The position numbers and the translations under genes are program-made. From positions 1 to 15,205 of the forward strand of contig JAZONO010000159.1 in the NCBI GenBank assembly GCA_045654545.1: a stretch of DNA of 15,205 nucleotides, read 5' to 3'. The DNA is from SIG588 sp045654545 (GTDB taxonomy: Bacteria; Bacillota; Clostridia; Oscillospirales; Acutalibacteraceae). Below, one piece after another: positions 11,200-15,205 of the stretch; position 1 is the first letter of the stretch, and each line of letters starts with the position of its first letter. The notes beneath the pieces were generated by a model. It was not told where the DNA came from and did not search any database. It saw only the letters and a list, made by a program, of their open reading frames with translations.

Positions 11200-13581
11200 A
11201 TGAAAGTATCGCTGAATTGGCTCAAACGCTATGTGGATATTGACGTGACCACCGAAGAACTGTGCCGCCGCATGACAATGGCCGGTTTTGAAGTGGACGG
11301 GGTGGAAAACCTCGCGGACACCATGCGCAACGTGGTGGCGGCACGTTTGGTGAAATTGGAAAAGCACCCCGATTCCGACCATCTGCAAATCTGCCAGATG
11401 GACGTGGGTGAAGAGGAACTCGTGCAGATCGTCACGGGTGCACAAAACGTGTTTGAAGGCGCGCTTGTGCCTGCCGCGCTGCACGATTCGGACCTGCCCT
11501 GCGGCGTGCACATCAAAAAAGGCAAGTTGCGCGGCGTGCCCTCCAACGGCATGCTCTGCTCGGGCGAAGAACTCTGCCTGAAAGAAAGCGATTATCCCGG
11601 TGCGGAAGTGAACGGCATCCTGATTTTGAAGGACGAAGCCGCGCCCGGCACCGATATGCGCGAAATTCTGCATTTGAACGATGTTATCATTGATTTCTCG
11701 GTACTTGCGAACCGTCCCGACTGCCAGAGCGTGCTGGGGCTTGCACGCGAAGTCGCAGTGGTGCTGAACAAAGAGTTGAAGCGCCCCGAGCCGACCTATA
11801 AAACGGTGGGCGGCGACATTCACGAGCACATTAAGGTGGAGGTGCGCGATTTCGATCTCTGTCCGCGTTACCTCGGCCGTGTGGTGAAGAATCTGCGCGT
11901 GGCGCCCTCCCCCGACTGGATGCAACAGTGCTTGAAGTCCGCCGGTATGCGCCCCATCAACAACATCGTGGACATCACCAACTTCGTGATGTTGGAAACG
12001 GGTCAGCCGATGCACGCGTTTGACCTTTCGGACGTGAAGGGTGCCGAGATCATTGTGCGCCGTGCCGCAAACGGTGAGACCATCACCACGCTGGACGGCA
12101 AAGAGCACAACCTCACCGACGATATGCTGGTGATCTGTGATGCCCAAAATCCCTCCTGCATCGCCGGTATTATGGGCGGTCAGGAAAGCGAGATTGAAGA
12201 GGACACCACCGCTCTCTTCTTTGAAGCGGCGAAATTCCGCCGTGACAGCGTGCGCCGTACCGGTCGTGCGCTCGGTATTCACACCGAATCGAGCGGTCGT
12301 TTTGAAAAAGGCGTGGACATCATGAATACCGCGTACGCAATGGAACGTGCGTTGCAGTTGATCGATGAACTGGATGCCGGCGACATCATTGACGGCACGA
12401 TCGATCTGAACGACGGCTTGCCTGCCGAGCGTGTGCTCACCGTGCGTGCGGCCGACGTGGAAGCGTTGCTCGGCGTGTCCATCCCCGTGCCCACGATGGT
12501 GGATATTCTGAACCGTTTGGCACTCCCCACCACCGAAGAAAACGGTATGCTCACCTGCCGCATCCCCTCTTCGCGCGACGACATTGAAGGCCGTGCGGAC
12601 ATTGCGGAGGAAGTGATGCGCATTTACGGCTACGAGCACATTATCGGCACTCCGATGACGGGGGCGGTGTTGCGCGGCACCTTGACCGACGAGCGCCGCA
12701 AAACCGACCGCTTGAAGGCGCTGTTGATCGGACAGGGCGTGCGCGAGATCACCACCTATTCGTTCATCAACCGCAAGGCGACCGACACTCTGCTGTTGGC
12801 AGAGGACGATGCGCGCCGCAACGTGATCGCTCTGCGCAATCCGCTCAGCGAAGAGTTCGGCGTGATGCGCTCCCAGCTTATCACCTCGATGCTGACGGTG
12901 CTGTCCACCAACTACAACCGCAAGAATGCCGCCGCGCGCCTGTTTGAGTGCAGTCGTCTGTTTGTCCCGAACGCGGATGCCACTCTGCAACCGGAGGAAC
13001 GTCCGGCGCTGTCGCTCGGTTTCTATGGCGAGGGCGAGGATTTCTTCACCATGAAGGGCGCGGTGGAACTGCTGTGTCGCGGCACGCGTGCGCGCTTCAC
13101 CGCTTCGGGCGAGCCGTTCTTGCATCCCGGCCGTCAGGCGGCGGTGCTGCTCGGCGACGAGGTGATCGGTGTATTCGGTGAACTGCATCCCGACGTGGCG
13201 GAAAAATATGGCTTCAACGTGCGCGTGTACGTTGCGCAATTGGAGTTGACGGCGCTGTTCGCCGCCGAAAAGCCGCTGGTGCGCTATCAGCCGTTGCCGC
13301 GTTTCCCGGCGGTGGAGCGTGACTTGGCGCTGTTGTGTGACGAGGATCTGCCGGTCGGTGAGATCGCGGAGATCATTCGCCGTGCCGGCGGTCGCTTGCT
13401 CGAATCGGTCACCCTGTTCGACGTGTACAAGGGTGCGCAGATCGAAGCCGGCAAAAAGAGTGTGGCGTTCAGCCTGACCTTCCGCAGTAGCGAAGAAACG
13501 CTGACCGACGAACAAATTTCGCCTGCTTTGAACAAAATTTTCAAAAATTTAAAAGAAAAAGACTGTATTCTCCGCACCTAA
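11200..13581 (+). CDS. pheT: Phenylalanyl-tRNA synthetase beta subunit
   Basis: The 793-residue protein is a full-length PheT. Domains in order are the N-terminal segment (MKVSLNWLKRYVDID), the EMAP/OB tRNA-binding domain (about 40-150, with EKHPDSDHLQICQMDVG), the B3/B4 editing domain (about 210-380, which removes misacylated tyrosine), the B5 DNA-binding-like domain (about 400-475), the catalytic-like core (about 485-690) and the C-terminal FDX-ACB anticodon-binding domain (about 700-793, from PLPRFPAVERDLALL). It pairs with PheS. GGAAAGGAG precedes the ATG at 11200, which follows the pheS stop by 20 bases. No terminator is visible after it; the ireB promoter begins five bases beyond the stop. 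Confidence 0.98.
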   Translation: MKVSLNWLKRYVDIDVTTEELCRRMTMAGFEVDGVENLADTMRNVVAARLVKLEKHPDSDHLQICQMDVGEEELVQIVTGAQNVFEGALVPAALHDSDLPCGVHIKKGKLRGVPSNGMLCSGEELCLKESDYPGAEVNGILILKDEAAPGTDMREILHLNDVIIDFSVLANRPDCQSVLGLAREVAVVLNKELKRPEPTYKTVGGDIHEHIKVEVRDFDLCPRYLGRVVKNLRVAPSPDWMQQCLKSAGMRPINNIVDITNFVMLETGQPMHAFDLSDVKGAEIIVRRAANGETITTLDGKEHNLTDDMLVICDAQNPSCIAGIMGGQESEIEEDTTALFFEAAKFRRDSVRRTGRALGIHTESSGRFEKGVDIMNTAYAMERALQLIDELDAGDIIDGTIDLNDGLPAERVLTVRAADVEALLGVSIPVPTMVDILNRLALPTTEENGMLTCRIPSSRDDIEGRADIAEEVMRIYGYEHIIGTPMTGAVLRGTLTDERRKTDRLKALLIGQGVREITTYSFINRKATDTLLLAEDDARRNVIALRNPLSEEFGVMRSQLITSMLTVLSTNYNRKNAAARLFECSRLFVPNADATLQPEERPALSLGFYGEGEDFFTMKGAVELLCRGTRARFTASGEPFLHPGRQAAVLLGDEVIGVFGELHPDVAEKYGFNVRVYVAQLELTALFAAEKPLVRYQPLPRFPAVERDLALLCDEDLPVGEIAEIIRRAGGRLLESVTLFDVYKGAQIEAGKKSVAFSLTFRSSEETLTDEQISPALNKIFKNLKEKDCILRT

Positions 13582-13585
13582 AGGC

Positions 13586-13614
13586 TTGCAAATTGTGCGA
13601 AGATACCGTATAAT
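13586..13614 (+). promoter_or_regulatory. ireB promoter
   Basis: TTGCAA (13586-13591), 17 bases, then a consensus TATAAT (13609-13614). The predicted start near 13621 gives a short leader with GGAGG. No terminator separates it from pheT, so some readthrough is likely. Confidence 0.8.
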
Positions 13615-13646
13615 AAAAGAGTAACTACGGAACGGAGGTTGACGGA

Positions 13647-13892
13647 ATGCTTGACAGAACCCAAACATTTTCCATTGGCTGTGATAACGATGCCGAAATG
13701 AAAAAGATCTTGACCATTGTATACGATGCACTGCGCGAGAAGGGATACAACCCCATCAACCAGTTGGTCGGCTACATCCTGTCGGAGGATCCCACGTACA
13801 TCACCACGCACAATAATGCCCGCACCCTCATCCGTAAGATCGATCGTGACGATCTGTTGCGCGCACTGGTGCGCTCCTATCTCGACGATTGA
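13647..13892 (+). CDS. ireB: IreB family regulatory phosphoprotein
   Basis: The 81-residue protein matches the IreB (DUF965, YrzL) family along its length: TQTFSIGCDN at the N-terminus, then VYDALREKGYNPINQLVGYI, LSEDPTYITTHNNAR and LIRKIDRDDLLRALVRSYL. In Enterococcus faecalis IreB is a substrate of the Ser/Thr kinase IreK and its phosphatase IreP and limits cephalosporin resistance; the phosphorylated Thr residues lie near the N-terminus, where T5 and T7 occur here. GGAGG lies eight bases before the ATG. In many Firmicutes the gene sits between alaS and ruvX; here neither is present and a different small gene follows after 21 bases. Confidence 0.94.
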   Translation: MLDRTQTFSIGCDNDAEMKKILTIVYDALREKGYNPINQLVGYILSEDPTYITTHNNARTLIRKIDRDDLLRALVRSYLDD

Positions 13893-13913
13893 CAGAAAGG
13901 TGAGTGTAGACCA

Positions 13914-14201
13914 ATGGCGGAAAACGAGAATGTTTTGATGTATAAGGGCCGTCCTCTGGTGCGCAGCGGCAACACGCTGTATTACGGAGACATGGCGGAG
14001 GAACACGTCGTTGTGATGCAGATCTTGGCCACCGATACGGTGAAGGATCTGACGGTGGCGAAAAAGGTGCAGGTGCAGATGATGGCAACCAATCCGGAAC
14101 TGCCCTTGAACGAGCGTTTCCTCAAAAAGAGCGAAAAACCCGGTTTGTATGAGGCGTTGGATATCGCCTCCATCTGGCTGGATCGCGTGAGCAAAAACTA
14201 A
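13914..14201 (+). CDS. Small conserved protein of unknown function
   Basis: The 95-residue protein starts at the ATG at 13914, preceded by AAAGGTGAG, 21 bases after ireB, and shares its promoter and the terminator that follows. Visible features are LMYKGRPLVRSGNTLYYGDM (8-27), a central segment HVVVMQILATDTVKDLTVAKKVQVQMMAT (in pieces, about 31-59) and EKPGLYEALDIASIWLDRV near the end. No signal peptide or membrane helix is present. From memory, similar small proteins with the MYKGRPLVR start occur in many Clostridia, without an assigned role. Position suggests a link with IreB, but only by operon membership. Confidence 0.85.
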   Translation: MAENENVLMYKGRPLVRSGNTLYYGDMAEEHVVVMQILATDTVKDLTVAKKVQVQMMATNPELPLNERFLKKSEKPGLYEALDIASIWLDRVSKN

Positions 14202-14205
14202 ACCG

Positions 14206-14243
14206 AAAAAAGACCGAGAGTCGTTTGACTCTCGGTCTTTTTT
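14206..14243. terminator. Bidirectional terminator between convergent genes
   Basis: A 17-bp perfect stem (14206-14222/14227-14243) with loop GTTT is flanked by A6 and T6. It serves the ireB operon on the plus strand and the gene at 14251-15205 on the minus strand. Confidence 0.93.
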
Positions 14244-14250
14244 GTCGTTT

Positions 14251-15205
14251 TTATAATCCGTCATATGGCACGGCTTTGGCCGTTGCCGCTTGCAACTGCG
14301 CCATTACCTCATCCGACATAGTGGCTATGTGTGTGCCGTAGGCAATCACGTTTTGTTCATATCCAAAATACAACCATCGATTTTGGATATACACTTGCCC
14401 GTCCAACTGTTGTTCCGCCCGATCCACCAATCCGTCGTATATCCACGAAAGCGATGCCAAATCGGACAGCAGCGCATTCAATTCCTCGTCGTTCATCGCG
14501 TAATAGGCAGACAGTTTCGGTGTGTCGTGTTCCATTGTGGTTTTGGCATAACAGAACATCGCCCCGTCCACGGCAGGTTGTGTCAAACTGATCGGGTTTT
14601 TATCCGTCTTCAAACGGTACAAAAAGCTCCCATACCACATCAAGAAAGTGCCGTCTTTTTGCTCGAGCAACACGTATCTTGTCACATCTGTTTTTATCTC
14701 CCACGCATGTCTGTTATCATTGCGGATCTGCTCTGCTGTGGGAACAACTTCCATTTTGGGAGGCTCTTCCCCCCATACAGAAGTTTCGGGCAAATGATAA
14801 TCGAAATTCTCTTCGGTCAATGTAATCGGATTCAGCACACCAATTTGCTTGATCACATTATCGGATGCCATTTCATATAACGTGTGCCCGTTGACCACGC
14901 GCCATGCCGGTGCTTGTTCGGGAAATATAACAAGGGATATAAAGGGGTGACAATACAGAAGTTCGTCTGCGCGGAACGTAACCGCCTCGGTGTAAAGACT
15001 CGTGCCGCGCGTAAGGTTGAATTCCACCCATGCGGTCTCCTCTGCATCCCCCACACGGAAAGAGGCTTCCAAGCGGTAATCCCCCGGGAACACCACCGAC
15101 TGCCCCACCAAACTGTACACCTTTTCGGTGGTTTTGCCCGATTTCAGGATGTAGGCAGGCATCGTCCACACCAAATCCATCGTCACGCAATTTTGCCATT
15201 CGCCG
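14251..15205 (-). CDS. Unknown protein, 5' end outside window
   Basis: The minus-strand frame is open to the last base of the window: Gly-Glu-Trp-Gln-Asn-Cys codons precede the GTG at 15186, so that GTG is probably internal and the start lies outside. About 317 residues are visible. I do not recognise a family. The sequence is mixed beta-rich and acidic, with segments such as YRLEASFRVGDAEETAWVEF, WEIKTDVTRYVLLEQKDGTF and VYIQNRWLYFGYEQNVIAYG. No membrane helix, repeat or catalytic motif stands out in the visible part. A secreted or lipoprotein-type protein is possible, but its N-terminus cannot be seen. It ends seven bases before the shared terminator. Confidence 0.7.
   Translation of the reverse strand, partial: GEWQNCVTMDLVWTMPAYILKSGKTTEKVYSLVGQSVVFPGDYRLEASFRVGDAEETAWVEFNLTRGTSLYTEAVTFRADELLYCHPFISLVIFPEQAPAWRVVNGHTLYEMASDNVIKQIGVLNPITLTEENFDYHLPETSVWGEEPPKMEVVPTAEQIRNDNRHAWEIKTDVTRYVLLEQKDGTFLMWYGSFLYRLKTDKNPISLTQPAVDGAMFCYAKTTMEHDTPKLSAYYAMNDEELNALLSDLASLSWIYDGLVDRAEQQLDGQVYIQNRWLYFGYEQNVIAYGTHIATMSDEVMAQLQAATAKAVPYDGL

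Noticed and set aside
9836..11200. 454-codon open frame on the minus strand opposite the T-box and pheS
   Set aside because: It runs through a T-box leader, a promoter and the pheS gene, with no ribosome-binding site or recognisable motif.
11194..13515. 773-codon open frame on the minus strand opposite pheT
   Set aside because: It mirrors pheT in a GC-rich gene whose codon bias removes antisense stops; the translation is rich in His, Arg and Gln with no domain, and pheT is unmistakable.
1..15205. CRISPR array, transposase or prophage genes
   Set aside because: No regularly spaced direct repeats and no recombinase, transposase or phage protein motif were found in any frame.

Overview
The window looks like chromosomal DNA of a Gram-positive anaerobe of the class Clostridia, probably an Oscillospiraceae/Ruminococcaceae-type gut bacterium. 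The evidence is the gene set: an IreB-family phosphoprotein, DUF1292 and DUF378 proteins, LexA, TmcAL, a Phe T-box leader ahead of pheST, PHP-type HisJ, acetate kinase, and a SpoIIQ-like M23 protein. Strong Shine-Dalgarno sequences, TTGNNN-16/17-TATAAT promoters and a nested palindromic repeat of a type I recall from gut Firmicutes agree. Exact taxonomy cannot be read from sequence alone. Most of the window is GC-rich; the first ~600 bases are visibly AT-rich and hold a BspA-type leucine-rich-repeat gene, possibly acquired.

Layout. 1-483: 3' end of the LRR gene. 484-939: no gene; a 45-bp palindromic terminator, a multi-hairpin element bounded by inverted repeats, and a second terminator. 940-1632 (-): M23 endopeptidase-like protein. 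1633-2010: no gene; terminator, small hairpins and a MITE-like repeat. 2011-3934 (-): two-gene operon of a galactokinase/galacturonokinase-like GHMP kinase and a sugar-1-phosphate nucleotidyltransferase. 3935-4318: a strong promoter for that operon, a candidate small RNA (-), and the lexA promoter with two SOS-box-like sites. 4319-6095 (+): lexA, a DUF378 membrane protein, hisJ. 6141-6325 (-): decayed gene remnant. 6370-7575 (-): ackA, facing-promoter arrangement with tmcAL (7719-8927, +). 8928-9026: another 3' coding remnant. 9027-9348: two terminators and a rod-like RNA on the minus strand that I read as a candidate 6S RNA. 9349-9672 (-): DUF1292 gene. 9673-10159: promoter, a 17-bp hairpin and the Phe T-box. 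10160-13581 (+): pheS-pheT. 13647-14201 (+): ireB and a small conserved gene. 14251-15205 (-): 5'-truncated unknown protein.

How it fits together. Most of the window is housekeeping: phenylalanine tRNA charging under T-box control, SOS regulation, acetate metabolism beside acetate-dependent tRNA modification, and a Ser/Thr-kinase substrate (IreB). The least ordinary parts are non-coding: several structured intergenic elements whose stems pair fully only as minus-strand RNA (G-U in one strand, A-C in the other), and the overlapping head-on ackA/tmcAL promoters. No CRISPR array, prophage, transposase, rRNA or intact tRNA was seen.
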